A program made the position numbers and the translations under genes. A model generated the notes under the pieces. It was given only the letters and a program-made list of their open reading frames with translations. It was not told where the DNA came from and searched no databases. 64,000 nucleotides of DNA from Parus major (Eukaryota; Chordata; Aves; Passeriformes; Paridae): assembly GCF_001522545.3 (NCBI RefSeq), contig NC_031791.1, forward strand, positions 3,010,121 to 3,074,120, given 5' to 3'. Shown here in pieces: positions 10,903 to 25,900 of this stretch (position 1 is its first letter; the number at the start of each line of letters is the position of its first letter).

Positions 10903-13900
10903 CTCGAAGGAGAAACATTCCCAGGTTAGAAATGCTCTTAACCTTACCTTCCTCCATCCCCTCTAAGTCTCCTTTTCCAATCACGTCTAAGAGGCAGCAG
11001 AATCTGACTTTCCTCTGTGTGTCTCTTATTCCCTCTGATGCTGAAGCCAAGGTGATCCTGTCTCAGACACTCTGGCATGTCAGAGGTCACAACAACACTC
11101 CACGACAGTGCAAAGCACAACAAGCAGACAGGAAGGCAGTGATGTGACCAGAAGGGGCTGTGAGTACACGAGGGAGCTCTGTCGCCCTGACCTTGCTTGG
11201 GGCACTGCCTAGAAAATGCTCAGAGGGCTCACGACTGGAGTAAGAGAATATGCAGGTATGAGAGAAGATCTCTGCCATCTCACTACCCTCTCCCTACTCT
11301 CCTCTTTGCTGCTCCTGCCTGCAAGGGAAGAGAGACAAATTAGCAGGACGAATTTAGATTAATGCACAAGGACAGGAGAGGGACTGATACTTTACTGATA
11401 TTGTCAGCAGAGGAAATATTTAAATTTAGCTTTCCCTTAATGGAGAAATGCAACATTTCCTCTGTTAGCAGAAAGCTCCCTGGATGTATGTAGCAGGGAA
11501 AAAGACTTTAGTCAGCAGCCAGCCTCAGAAGCAGCAATATGAGTTGAGTTACCAGAGAGCAAATGGTGAGACACATTTAGTACATTTATTGCACAGTGAG
11601 CTCTGAGATGACAGATGGTCAGACTAAAGCAGAGTTGGGTGCTGAGGGAGGGAAACACACCCAGGTTCCCTGCAAGGGTATCCATGTTTGAGCAGTTGGG
11701 ACAGCCTGGTCTTTGGAGGAACAGCTGATCAGGCTGTCACTGCAATGCCCTCCATACTGCTCTTGGGCACTGCTCACTTTGCAGGACCACTAAATGGGAT
11801 AGTACTGGGATGAGCTGTTACTTTCTGCTAGCAAACAAGGATCAGGAACTCCTTTCCATGCACAGTTAACACATCCCCTTCTCTAAACAAACCAGGACAC
11901 ACATGATATGAAACACACACTCAGCAGCTGCAGAGCTCCCTGGAATTCAGCAGGGTTGTACTTGGCACATCCTTTCTAACATTTCCCTCTTTTCCTGGTC
12001 AGTCAGTAGGTGACTCTGGCTTGGTTCATGTATCAGATAAAAACACTCCAGCCTGAAATAACTCCCTGATTTTTGCAAAGCACATGACAAGCTCTCTCAG
12101 GACAGTAATACAGGCAGGAAAATGCTAGCTAAGAACACAGAAGACAAATCCTGCCTTTCTGAACTGAGCCAACAGACCTGTAGCCACACGGAGCACTGAG
12201 GAATTAATGGATTTCCTTCCGAAATTCACCTGCTTACTGGAAAACTAGAGGATGATCTGAAATATGAAATTTCCACAGCCTGATGTGCACAAGAGGAAGA
12301 ATAAATAAGTTGATGAACCAGTCATTTGTGGTGGGCGAGTAGAAGAGCAGAAATAAACCTAAATCTCCTCAGTACACAAGTGTTTTCAGGGTGTTTTCAG
12401 ATGTTGATCGGTTTATTGCCACTGAATTACTGCTTTGCTGTAGAGAATGACCAAAGAATTGCATACTGGCAAGAAGGGAACTACCAGAACCCAGGGGAAA
12501 ACTTTAGAGCAGGAGAAGTTACAGTCAAGACCCAATTTTGGGCTTCTTGAGTCAGGCTGTTCTGCACAGTTTAATGCATCCACTTCCTACTTCTGAGGTA
12601 CCTGAAGTGGAGACTTTAGGACAAGGCCAATTTCAGCCTCAATTTCCATACCTAAGAGTTAGATGACTTTACTCAATACCATATACAGATCTGAGATAAG
12701 CTCTCACATCTTCTGAGACCCCTCTGTCACATTTGTTTCACTGTGATTTTAAGTCCACCAAGGAGGAGTTCTCAGTCAGCACCCTGGAAATGCTGAGCTC
12801 TTCTCTCTCATGTTTTACCTGCTTTGGGATTTGGTTTTAACTCCAGGCTTTCTTGATCTGTTGCATCCAAAATCTTGTATTTGCTTTTTCTTTTGGATTT
12901 TCCTTTCCGTCTAAAGGGAAGGAAAAAGAATTAAGAGACGGTCCATTTCCAAAAGAGCAAGAAGAAAACCAACTCTGATCTTCAAAGCAAAAGCACTTTC
13001 TATTTCTGATTATGTTCATATTACAAAGTGAAACATTAAAATGTTGCTAAGTTGCACGTTTATAGATTAATCCAAATTTTGCTTCTTAACATAACCCAGA
13101 GTTCTGGGACTTCAACATTTAACTTGAAGCATTTAAGTGAGAAAACCCAATATCCCAAGGCTCAGCAGATGATCTGCTGGGACAATGGGTTTGAATCTTT
13201 AACCTCCTACTGCAGACACTTGGCTGTGAAACCTGGATACAGCAGGGGTTTGGTCTCAGTCCCACCTCTTGCAGCAGCAGATCACCATCCATGACAAGAT
13301 TCCAAAGGCAACCACGATGACAAAAGATGCAATGATCACATACAGCACACTCCACTCTGCAAGCAAAACCCCAGAGATAAACGCATTTTGGCACCTCATA
13401 CACCTCATACCTTATACAATTGACAGTGCATGTTTTAGGGAACTATTCTTGTGGAAGAAAAGGCAAGGCCTGGCCCTTTGCAGAATTAGAGGCCAGCATT
13501 CCCCACTGGCAGCACCACCAGATCCCCTTGGGAAGCTTGAGATCAGTGTGTGGACTCACTGGCAGTTTTCAGCATATGTTGGTTTATAAAATTGGCTCTC
13601 CTGTGGCAGGAGAGCCTCTGTACAGACATGACAGAAGAGAGCTGTGATTTATACACCCTGAATGGACTCAACTCTTAGTGAGTGTTCATTGGGAGGGTCT
13701 GAAGGGGACTCACTCCCCTATCAAACATCTTCTGCCCAGAAGGTGAGACAAAAGGCTGTGTCCTGGTATCAGCATCTCATCAGAGCAACTGGGAGACAGC
13801 AGTTGCCTGGTGCTGTCCCCAGCCTGGGTTTCAAACACGGGTTTCTCTGCCAAGGTGCCCACCACGGGAGGCTCACGTACCACAGTTGCTTTCGCCGTCT

Positions 13901-16900
13901 CCCATCTGCACCCTGAGGAAATTCTCCATCCAGAATGGGTCACACACACAGCGCTTGGTGAAGGAGTCACAGCGCCCATGCTCAGAGCAGTTCAGCTGAC
14001 AGGCTGGGGGCCAAAACCAGCAAGGTAAACTAAATGACTCACAGGTGAGGCAAAAATGGGACAAAATAGTTCAATACAGCCAACCCCTCCTGCAGGCTCT
14101 GACCTGAATGTGGCCCCTTTGTAGCTCATTCATAGCTCAGCCATAATCACAAGAGGTGAGAAGTGCACATGTAAGCACCTGGGCCTCATGCCAAACTGAA
14201 ACATCCCGCTTCACCAGCAACATACAGTTTGCCCAATAAATCCTCATTTTGATATACAAATTATGGAATTTGTATATTTGTCAAGCAAATGTTTTTAAAC
14301 AAAGTTTTGGTTTTCCAATTCAAACCCCACCTGTGAGACAGACAAGAAACAAAGAGATCCTTTGGAGGGACCAAACAGAACTGAAAAATGCTGAAGGCCA
14401 AAAAATTGTAAGAAGCAACGAAAATAATTACTTTACACAATTCTAATTTCAAATCTCTAACTGATCAGCAAATGATCCAGGATGGATCTCATGAAAGAAA
14501 AACAGTGCTAATGTAAAGATGTAAAATAATGATAGAAATGGTACATTTCCTGCAGACTGATGTTTGTGTTGCCCAGGAAATGAGTGGGTTCACAGCTACC
14601 AAGATGTGCAGTTTTTTGTTTTCAGGATGACACTCATTTCAGTGGTTGTAGTCCATTAACACTGTATTTTAGTTTCATAAGTATCAATCTGCTTTTGTTT
14701 TTGTGAACTCTTATCTTCACAGCAACACTACAAGTAATTATTTATAAGAAGTTGAATAGTGAATAGATGGAATTAATTGGTAAATAAGTGATTAGTGAAT
14801 AGTCTAATAGACTTAATTTTCTGTTTCCCATTCATTAACATGAAAGGTCCTGCAGTGAGTGTAAGTGTGTGGGCATGTGGGTGTTTTTAGCACCCTTATT
14901 CTGTCAGACAGCTGAAAAGAAAGTAAAAGATGTTCAGTCTGTCCCAAGAGACTCTCACTTACTGACTGTGTTAATCTCCAGTGCCCGGAAGATGAGGAAG
15001 TCTGACTGTTGTTTCCTCAGTTCATTCTTCAGCGTCCAGGCCACATCTCGTCCTTTGAATATCTGATGGGGAGGCTGGTTCTGCACAAAGAACACCATCT
15101 TCGTGCTGGAAGAAAGGCAAGAATTATTATCTGCTGCTTCTCCAAACATTAGGTGGAGAGGCACACTCTCCAGTCTGTCACTAGATGTCATTCATTACTC
15201 AGAATCCCTAATTTACTTGAAGACCAGACTTTTGGCTGTTTGAAAGCAGTAATGGCAGACCTGGTCCTACAGTAGAAAACCCTTCAGGGTTATCTAATCC
15301 ATTCATGTTTTCCAAGCTCAGGCTGCACTGCTCTTGAATTTGCACATCAAGTGGATCTTTGCATGTTCACACTAAGCATCAAATCCCCCAAACTTTAAGG
15401 TCCTGCTGTTTTCATATTCTCCTCACTCCTCCCTGTGGGATCCTTAGCCTTTATTACACCTGGAACTTGAGGGTCCGTTTACCTGCTTAGCACAGAGCTC
15501 CAGTACCAGACAGTGGAAGTTTACGGTTTTTTGCAGAATTGAGTTTGGATGCACCAAGTGCTATAGCCAAAAACAACCCAGGTGTGAAGGATTCTGTATT
15601 CTGCAGCTTTTACTGCATTAACTTTAATAGACGAACCTGTTCCTCATGGCTTGCTCATCTTGCAGAGCCCTGTAGATCCTTTAGACTCACAAAAGGATGC
15701 ATAAATATTTGGGATTTATTATATCTAGTGAACTTATGAGTCAACGGGATATCAGCTAAACCCTCAGAGTATGTGTAAAAGAACAAACCAGCAGTCAAAG
15801 GAAAAAGCTCATTTTTACACAGCACAAGTTACTTTGATAGTGGAAGCAAAAATGGCATCTTAAGCCATCTGTCAGGAAACAATCTCTGCTCCTTTATAAC
15901 ACTTCCCACTCTTTTGTCTGCTCAAACATATAAACAGATGAAGTATTAATGACAAGAATCCCTTACTCGCCTTACTCAGGGGCGACTGGTTTGCTCATGG
16001 CAGAGACAGAGAGCTAATATTACAACAGAAAGTGCTGGATCCTCAGTTCTCAGCTCTCTAGGTTTGCATGAACAATAAATTCTGATTTTCCTGATACAGC
16101 AGGCCACGTGGACATGAAGGAATCGATACATCACAGCACTCAGGGAAGTGTAAAGTAACAGCAGATTTACTGCTGACTTGCTGCAGGGCTTTAGGCATGT
16201 CCCTTAAATCTTTTTCAGTGCTTTAGGTACTTTAAAAGTCCCCTTTTAATTATTAATTAATTAATGCAATATTGCACTTATTTCAACAGATTGACACTCA
16301 TGGCTTGTTGCCACTCTCCAGGCAAGCAACACAACCCTGACCTACAGCCCTGCTCAGCAGCCAACTTCCATGTATTTAGGAAAAATGCAGTTTTCTGTAA
16401 GCCAACTAGTAATCAAAATCAAGCTTTTCTATCTCTTCAAACAGACAGTACATTGGCTTTCAACATGTTTTCATACACTAAGTTGAAGCAGTTGTGTAAG
16501 CAATAAAGCTACTGCAGAATTAGTGGAAGGCATCCCTGCCTGTGGCTGTGTGGTTGGAACTGGATGATTCTTAAGGTCCCTTCCTACCCAAACAAGTCTG
16601 TGATTGTATGAACTACCAATTTGGCATGAAGGTGAGATTTGGCATGACTGTTACACACACTCTGGCGTGTCCTAAGTGTTTCAGCAAACTCCTGCACCAA
16701 GCCCTGTTACTTCTCCAGTTACAAATCACAGCTGCAGAACATCCCTTCACATAGTTCCCACAACTTTTAAAAAACAAATCAGATTTGTTCTTATTTTACA
16801 GGTTTGAGGTGAAAAGCAGCAGCAGTTTTCAAGGGCAATGCACCATCGAGGGGAAAGATACTAAAAATCTGCTTGGCAACTCTGATCCCATCAGGAATAT

Positions 16901-19900
16901 CAACATTAAGCAACAACTACACATATTCCAATGATCCAATCTGCTTTCCAAGAGGCCTTGATTTTCCAAACCCTCAGGCAATTCCTCACCGTGTACCCTC
17001 CCAGATGAATCCCACCTTTGTTCAGTGTATGGCTGGATCTTTTGCACGGTGATGTCCGAGTCGAGGACCCCCAGCAGCACCCCTATCTGCCGGATGAACA
17101 TCCCCTTCTGCCGCTCTGTCAGCTGGCTCACATTCACATCCAGAATTATCTCCACCAGGTTATTTTTCCTAGGATCTAGAGAGAATGTAGATAGTACAGA
17201 TCTCTGGAGTTTCTATTTAACCTGGGCATAAGGCAGGATTTTAGCTATCTTTCCAGGATGTTTCTGATTTGAACACAGAACTACAGAGTGGCACTGTGGG
17301 AAGGGACGTAAGTATGACTTTCACAGGTAACAGAAGCAGTGAAAGTCAGCCCTCAAAAACCACAGAAAACACAACCATATCCCCCAAAACTTTTAATGTT
17401 TACAGATCCAAACTGGACTAGATGACACATCCCAGTATACTGTAACCAAAGGGCTGTAGGCAAATGTGGTACAGCACAAAACCCAGACTCACCAGGTTTG
17501 ACCTCCACTGTGGTCCTTTCCACATCACTCTCTCCTTTGGCATCTGTTACTCTGAGGTGAAATGTGTAGGTCCCTTCTACCAGATTGGACAGGAGGAGAA
17601 CAGGATGATGGTCTGAATTATTTAAGACTTCCTGGAAGGCAGAACAAACTATGAGGAAAGAAAGGATCAAAGTAGCACCATGTATCATCATATTTCGGGA
17701 TACGATAGAGTAACAGCCCAGCAATGAGCTCTGTATTTCCTCAGGACCTGTCAACACTATCTTGCATTGATTTTTGTGATCTTTTACAAAAGAAAGCTCA
17801 CCCCAGCTGCAGGGCTCCCCTCATCCCGAGTCCACAAGTAGCTGACAATCCCCTTATCATCAGAGGATTTCGATCCATCCAACTCTGCTGTGTTTGTGGG
17901 CAAGGTGATGACAACGTTACCAGCAATCTTTGCAACAGGCGGCTTGTTAATCTCTAAATAAACAGAGAGAAAGCACTCAGAGAAAGATCTTGTAATGCCC
18001 AATCAAAAATTACTGCATTAGATCTCCAATGTACTCCAGAAATCCCTGTCTAAGTCTAGGGAAGAGAAGGGAAATATTGCAGGATTAAGCTGAAGATACT
18101 GTTCTTCCAGAAAAGGGCAAACCTCACTTCAAGCCACTTCAGTGCTCTCCACATTGTCTCCCTCCATTCCTTACATTTATTGTGTGTCTGAATACAGATT
18201 TTGCTGAACTGCTCAGAGATAACCTGTGACTGAGCAGTTCTGCTCATGGCTGGATGTACCTTCTTTGACAATGACGTTGACAGAACTTTGGCTCTGCAGG
18301 TTCCTCTCATCTTTCACTGTCAGAGTGAACTCGTACGTCCCAACCTGGAGGCCTGTGACAGTGGCAATGCTGCTGTTAGCATTCTCCAGCTTCACACCAT
18401 CTGGACCCCTAAACAATATACAAGGGGTTTGGTCAGTTTTTGACCTTTCTCAAGGGTTTTGATCAGTTTAAACTTTGCACAGAGCACTGGAGGCAGCCTC
18501 GCTCCAAACAGGAGCCTGGAAATAAGAGTCCATGGTAAAAAGCAAAATTATGTTCTCCAGGTACAGCAAGATAATCTACAGAGTAAGTGCAGGATCCAAA
18601 ACAAAAAGCATAATTTTTGGCAGTTTAATGTTTTGGTTAATTTTAAACCAGAGGAACACTGATAACAGCATTTAGGTGTTGTTTACAAATAGTGGTACTT
18701 TCAGCAAATTGAACTTGGCTTGTGAAATGCACAATGAGCCAATTTTGTAAAAAAAAAAAAAAGGTGCAAAGCAAGAACAGTCCTTCATTTCTAGGGCTTT
18801 GCACAGGTTTTGCATCAGCAAACAGAAAAAGCTACTGCAAGTTGCTCATAGGCTTTTCCCTGAATTCCCTAAAGCATTTCAGGGAATTTAGAGTCGGAAG
18901 AGAACGCTGCCTCATTTAAACAAACTGCAAAAGCATCGAGTTAGGAGGCCCTGCTGTTGCTTGATTACAAGGGTCAGTCTCTCCATGAGACCAAGACCAA
19001 ACTCCACTGCTGTGAATGGAAACTCGGCCGAGCCACACCACACTCAGAGTGGGAGTCAGGCCTAGAGATGAAGGCAAAGCTATTTCTCATGCTCAAAGAA
19101 AACACCACTTCTTTCCAATCAAACATAAATCCTTGTCTTACTCAGGTCACTGGTAAAGCTTGTCAGGCCCAATGTGATCATGACTAAACACAAGGGAGGT
19201 GTGGGGGTGTGACTTGTTTTAAATGAAAGATTTGGATACACACGAACATGGAAAGTGATACACACTGTGTTTTTTCCCAAAGAAAGAAGACTATCTTCTG
19301 GTCATCTGAGCTCTTGCTGCCATCTAGAGTGGTGCTGTCCACAGGAAGAGTCAATTCTTTATCTGGACCAGCATCTGCCTTTGGGGGCTTGTTGTTCTCT
19401 GGAAAAGAATGCAGGATTTCTCATACACACATCATAAAGGTGAAGCTTAGAACACCACCATTAAGATTTTCTCCATGATTCCAAATACATCCCTTACCCA
19501 CTACCTTGTACTCAGAAAAAGTGAGGCTAAAAGCAGTGAAGAATTCCAATGAGCATTTTAATCACACATCTGCAATAACATGAGACTGAAAACTAGGAGC
19601 TCTGATTTTTGCTCTCATTCTCTAAGTACTGCTCCACTTTTTCTGTCCCTGTCCCAGGACCCAGTACCATGGGCAGACACAGCTGTTAGGAAATACAATC
19701 CTGTTTTTATTGTAGGAAAATACCAATTAGGTTACATTGTGTAAAATAAGAGAACAGCCTACAAAGGCAATATTCCTACAAGCTTTCTTTTGCTCATTTA
19801 TCAGCAATATACCAGCCCAGAATGGTCCTAAATCAGAGCAGCTTCTCTGAAAGTCACCATAAGATCTAGAGGTCACTGACAGATCGCTCACCTACAACCC

Positions 19901-22900
19901 CTGGAAGGGAAGCAGCAACAGCAGGTAAAGGCAGCTTACCTGGCTGCACTATCACAGTGACCTCTGCAGTGGACTGGTGCCCAGCAGAATCAGTCACTAT
20001 GAGCTGGTAGGTGTAATCACCTTCCTGCATTGCAGAGAGCTGCAAGACTGGTGTCCTCACACCCTGTGAGAAAAGATATTCATGGATTAAAAACAATCCT
20101 CATGCAGATGATGATGGACCAGAAGATTCTGATTCTAAAGTAACTGTTATCAGCACATTCTAGAGGGTTATTAGAAACTCCTGCTATGGGAACAAGAGTC
20201 TGTGCTACTTCAGCATGCTAAGTTGTTGCAGCTAAATTTATACACACTACAAGGACACTGTTGAGGGACATGAGAGTCCCTCATAAGAGTGATGCCATAC
20301 AAGCAGACCCTTTGGGATTCAGTAGTTTCCAACTTCAGTAAAATCTCTGGGGAGCCCTGTGCAAATCCCACACATTGTGAACCTGATTCATGGACTTACT
20401 TATTCTATAAATTTGACAGCAGTAATAATCTTTAAAAGAAAAATGATGACTCAGAAACAAGTTCCAACATTTACTGTTTAGCACCGAGGAGAGTCTGGCC
20501 AGCATCAGCAATATTTAGACTCCAAGATTCTGCTCAAAAGTTCCCACCTCTCTCAATCCCCCTTCTTCAGTATTTAAAACTGTATTGCTCAAGAAAGGAA
20601 CAGGATGCCAGTGGCGAGGCTGGTGCACCAGCTCAGCCACTAAACCAATACCAGCTTCACACATTTAACTTTAAGGAGATACTTCATTATCACACATTTT
20701 CTCTGTAGGATTCTAAAAGACATTTGCTAACAGTCCATTAAAACTGGTTTGATTATAGATAAAACCCCAGCTAGTGAGAAATCCAGGTGGAACACTGGAG
20801 ACCTGCACTGACCTGCATCTCCATCACCTTCCCTTTGCTGTTGGGGCTGAGCAGCCACTCATAGCTGACGATGCTGTGGTCATCCGTGCTCTGGTTGCCG
20901 TAGAGCGTGATGGAATTCTGGGGCAAGGTGATCACCTGGTTTGGGCCAGCATTGGCCACTGGAGGATAATCCACTGCCTTCTTCACAGTTAGGTTGGCAG
21001 TGGTGGAGTTGCTTGCACCATCTGAGTCCACAACTGTTAGACTGAAGAGGGAAGAAAGTGAAAGCACTGAAGAGTGATGGTGATCACAGCTGAATACAGC
21101 CTTTTCTGAATAGAAACTTCTCCCAAATGTCCAATTAGCAGCCTCAAAGTGATGCAAGGAATTCAACAGTCACATCCATCTCTCACTTGAAATCAAACAA
21201 CCAGGTGAAACACAGAAGTACACTACAAACCCACAAGTGTCCTGGACACAGTGCATCTCCTCAGGTAGGCTGACACCACAAAAAACAACTGCTTTTTGCT
21301 AGATCTAGATCTGAATATGGATCTGATTAGTTCATATGCCAACTGCTTAACAAGAAAGAAGTGTTCAGTAAGAGGCACTCCAGTTGATTTTACTTTAAAT
21401 AGATCTGCTGATGCAGTGATGGACATCATAGCAAAATACAGGCCAAAGAAAAAACACAGGACAAATACAAAAGTAAAATTAGCCCAGGCTGTGCATCAAA
21501 CCATTAGGCCACTTATCTGAGACAAATGCATTGCATTTAAAAACTGGAATTGAAGACTGCATTTCTTCCTAAGCCTTTACTCAAAGAATTTAGATTTGAC
21601 ATTTCAAGAGACATTTTGTAGCACTGACAGACCAGCCATCATCTCAAATAGGGCTACAAGTCAAGAATAAGAAGCAGCTGGACAGCTTATCTCTCCTGAA
21701 GTGAAAGTAGGAGTGCAAGAGAACATCACAAAATGGAGTTGTCTCCATGTTTTGTGGGTTTTTTTTAACCAGATTAACACTACAGGAATTTCATACATTT
21801 CACTCTTAAGGGATGAGAACTGATGGACTCTCCCAGGTGTGACCTACCTGAATGTGTAATTCCCAGGTACCAGGTTGGTCAGAGTCAGTATGGGAGTATC
21901 ACTGGAAACCTTCTCCTCCCTCAGGGGACCCTTCAGCTCTTCCCAGTGGTAGCTGATAATTTTATCATCATCAGTGCTTTCTGTTTCAGTAATGGAGGAA
22001 AACACACACAGGAGTTGAAAAAGGCTGCTTCAGAGATTCCAGATGGTCAGTCCCTACTTCTGCCCTGGGCTTAGTGGTCAAAGGTATTTTTGGTCCAAGT
22101 CCTAAGTCTCTGTTACGCTCAAGATACCCAAACTGTAACAACTCAGTGCTAGCTGGGGCTAAGACAACCAGAATTTGTTTAAAGGAACTCCTGAGAAGCT
22201 CAGTGCAGGCCAGGATCACTGAGGGTGGTGTGTCAGGAACTTAGGCATTTGAAATTTAGCCAAGAGCCCAGTAATTTTGAGTGACAGTAATTATTTTTTG
22301 ATTCTAAGCAGCAACCTCCAGAGCTTTTCCTTTTTTAGGAGATTGGCTCAGGCCAGTGCCCTTCAAAAAGGAACACAGAGAGATGCTGTTGTGTGTGTTC
22401 TGCTCTCCTGGCCAGAGAGGCTAATTCTTTTCACTGAACTGTGTTTGACAGTATCACTGTTTCTCTTAAATTTTATGCAAAAGGACCAAACACAAACCAG
22501 CCCTGCTGGATGCTGCACTTAAACCTGCAGGTACTCACTGCTGCCGTCGATAAGAGTGGAAATGGTTGGCAGGGAGATTTCCTGGAACGGTGGGGACACG
22601 ATGGCAACAGGAGGCTGATTCACCCGGGGCTCTGCAACAACAAGCCACTGTTACCATGACACTATAGGCAGAAAGCCCTGGCCAAGGAACTGCAAAACTA
22701 TCAACAGAGATTTGTGCTTCATTCTACACCAGCTACCAAAAGGGGGTTCAAACAGCATGGAGGTGAACAGCCAGCGGACCAGTGTTCTGGGAAGGCTGCA
22801 CTACATCAATTTTCCCCTACTGGGTCAAGTACCTACAGCTTTTTGCCACAGCATGGCTGCTGCTTTGAAAAGTGAAGGATTTTGGTGCATGCTGCCAGCT

Positions 22901-25900
22901 GCAAAATCATTGCTTATAAGGAAATGATCAGCTACAACACCCAGAAGACCAGCTACACACTCTTGCTAATTTAGGGACAGCAAGAGCCTTTCTTTGCCCA
23001 CTAAGCTTGTATAAGAAGTCTTGCTGAAGACTGCAGAATTAAGGGATTTTATTGAAACTTGTGGTTGTCTCTTTATACAGGCCACCTAAAAAGCAAGGCA
23101 GTCAGCAAAAGATGCTGTATCTCCACCTGCTCATCTGCAAACCACAATTCCTTACAACAAGGAATGAGATTTGACTTAACCTGCCTGGGGTTGGGAATGA
23201 TATTCCTTGCTGGACAGAGAAGAAAGGAACCTCCAAAGGAGCTTCAAAGCTCTTTTCAGTTTTTGGTCCTGCTGCTATAAGCTTTTTGTAAGAGTGCAGC
23301 TAATTTTCAGGGAAGCAGTGGCCTTTGAGGGTGAGGTGTTTGCTGAGCACTTGCCTATCAGGATTACAGGTATTTTATCAAATAGTTGGCTTAATGCAGT
23401 ACAGCAAAAATAGCTGTGTATTCGCAATAGCTTCCCATTGCAGGAAATTATTGAATACATACGAATATATGTGTGTGCGTGTTTGTATATACATACATGC
23501 CGAAAGTTCACAGCACAATGAGTTATGACCACACTAAACCAAATAATCCAACCCCATGGTACAGCTACCTTGGCTTGCCAGAGACAGGTCAAGTCAAGGA
23601 AAATCCAATCCCACCACTCACTTGGATTCACTGTTACATTCACATATCCCTCTCCGTGTGCATTTTCCCCATCCACAACGACTTTGAACTCATACAGGCC
23701 AACAGTAAGCTGGAAACAAACACAAAGGATTATTTACCTACAGGTTGGTGGCACCTTGTCAAGACTTATTGGAAGGTCAAGTTCCTGTGCTTTGCCACAG
23801 GCCCACACAAGCAATTGTGCTTCAGCCTCTGCATACACAGCCAAGGATGGTTTCCAGGCCAAAATAGTATTACACATATTTTAGTTTACAATGGCTATGC
23901 AGAAACCAAAGACTCTTATTTCTCTCTGCCACAGGATTGTCAGTCAAGCTTTATTTTCCAGCAACAAAAGGCAAACAGAAGAGAGATAAGAGAGATTAGT
24001 TCAGGTTGTCTGGCCACAGGAATCTGTACTAACAGATTGCATTTAAGGTGAGAAAGGCTACACATAAGAAGAAAATCTCTTCTTGTGTGTTTTTATTAAT
24101 GCAAAGGTTTCTTCTTGTCCTTTTAGGTGACATAAGCCAGGCAGTCACCTCTTCACCATTCACTGTTAAGCCAAAATGAGAAGGTAAGGGACCCGGTGCT
24201 GGATAACAATCTTGATACCCAAAAGGCTGAAGCCCTGTCAGAGACTTGCACACTCCCTTCAAAAGTTCTGGCTCTGAATGATATCCTTACTAAAGCCTGT
24301 AGATTTTTTTCTGAGTGCAGTAGAATCCAGGCTGCTCAAAGGAATGTCTCAAATACAGAATTGTATATTCACAGTACTTAGAGTCATTTCCTTGTTAAGA
24401 ATCCCCACGTACAGGAACTGGCAACCCTTTTCCTGCTAGAGCTTGTCTAAGAGCAGCAGCCAGGGACATGCCATGAGCTATTGCAGGGCTCTCATTAATG
24501 GAAGCAGCAAGTCCCTCTTCCAACAGGCAGTACAAGGCTCAGACCTAACCAGACTACCACACTGTTCCAGGAATATTCCCACCCCTTGTTACTGTTAAAT
24601 TGTGCCATTTGTGTGCCTTGGCACACTGCTTGTAGGCAGCTTGTACCTCCTGAAACCAATTTCTTCTTTCCCTCGTGCCAGATCAATCTCCTTTTTCTAA
24701 GAGCCTCAGAAGAGGTCCTGCAGTCTTATGTTGGCTGCCTGCCCATCATGTAATTTCCTATTCATCCTGAAATCCCATACAAGTCTTTCCTGGCTGCTGG
24801 GGTCCCCATCTTCTCCTCTTGGTGCTTAATACAATAGGATACGAAGGAGCAAAAGCTTTACCTTAGACAATTTCAGGGTCTGGGAGTGCTTCCCTGCCAT
24901 TTCTCCACTGTAGTCTTTTGGATGAGTTATCAACTCCCACTCATAGGAATATGTGGTTCCTTAAAAAAAAAAAAAAAAGGTCCAGATGTTTGTTTTCAAA
25001 GCCTGTCTTTCTGCCATGCTAAAGAATTGCAAGGGTATTAAACATTTACAAGGCACATTCTGCTGCACTGTGGAGAAAAAAGACAGCTTGGGCTGCAGCT
25101 TTTTGGGAATATATCCAGGAAAAGAGACAATCTGTGCTTCTAAACTCATTTACTCTGGAATCAAAACCCATCTTTCAGCCTCCAAGGCAATAAAGAGTTT
25201 TGGAATAATCACAGCTCCAGGATAATATAAGAGAAAAGCCTTATCACATCCTCAGGTCCTGCAGACACAGGAATGACAATTTTTGAACAAGAATGAATCA
25301 ATCCCTGCTGCTGCACAACATGGAACACACCTGCCTCTGCAGCTCTCACTGCCACAATGGACAGAGTTAAGATAAGAACTTTAAAAATTCCTGCCAACAA
25401 CCTGCATGATGAAATGAGGAGTGTATAGAATGTGTTCCTCAGCAGGCAAATACCCCAATTCAGATTTCGATCACTTGCTAATACAGCTCAGTTCCTATCA
25501 GTGAATATCAAGAACAGATGCTAAAAATCCAATTCTTCCTTAGACACCTCCCTGAGAATGTGCCATCTCTTCCCACAATCTCCCAAATCCATTGGCTTTG
25601 TAGCACTTTCCATTTTTTTGTGTCTCACTAATTTCTCTAAGAGGCAGCAGGAAGTAATAGCTGAGTATAAAAATTTTCTACAGGAAAGTGCTCTCTGACA
25701 AAAGACATTTTCAAGACTGCCCTTATTACATGCCATACATAATGACTGTTGGCCTTTTCACATCCCAAGCCCTTAGCATAATTGCCAGAGAAGCCTTACG
25801 AGGTGGTGGCTCAGGAAGCACAAATGCATTCAGCTGAACTTCATTTTTTGGCAGGGTAACTTCAACGCTATCTCCAGCAGAAACCACCAGCTCCTTCATA

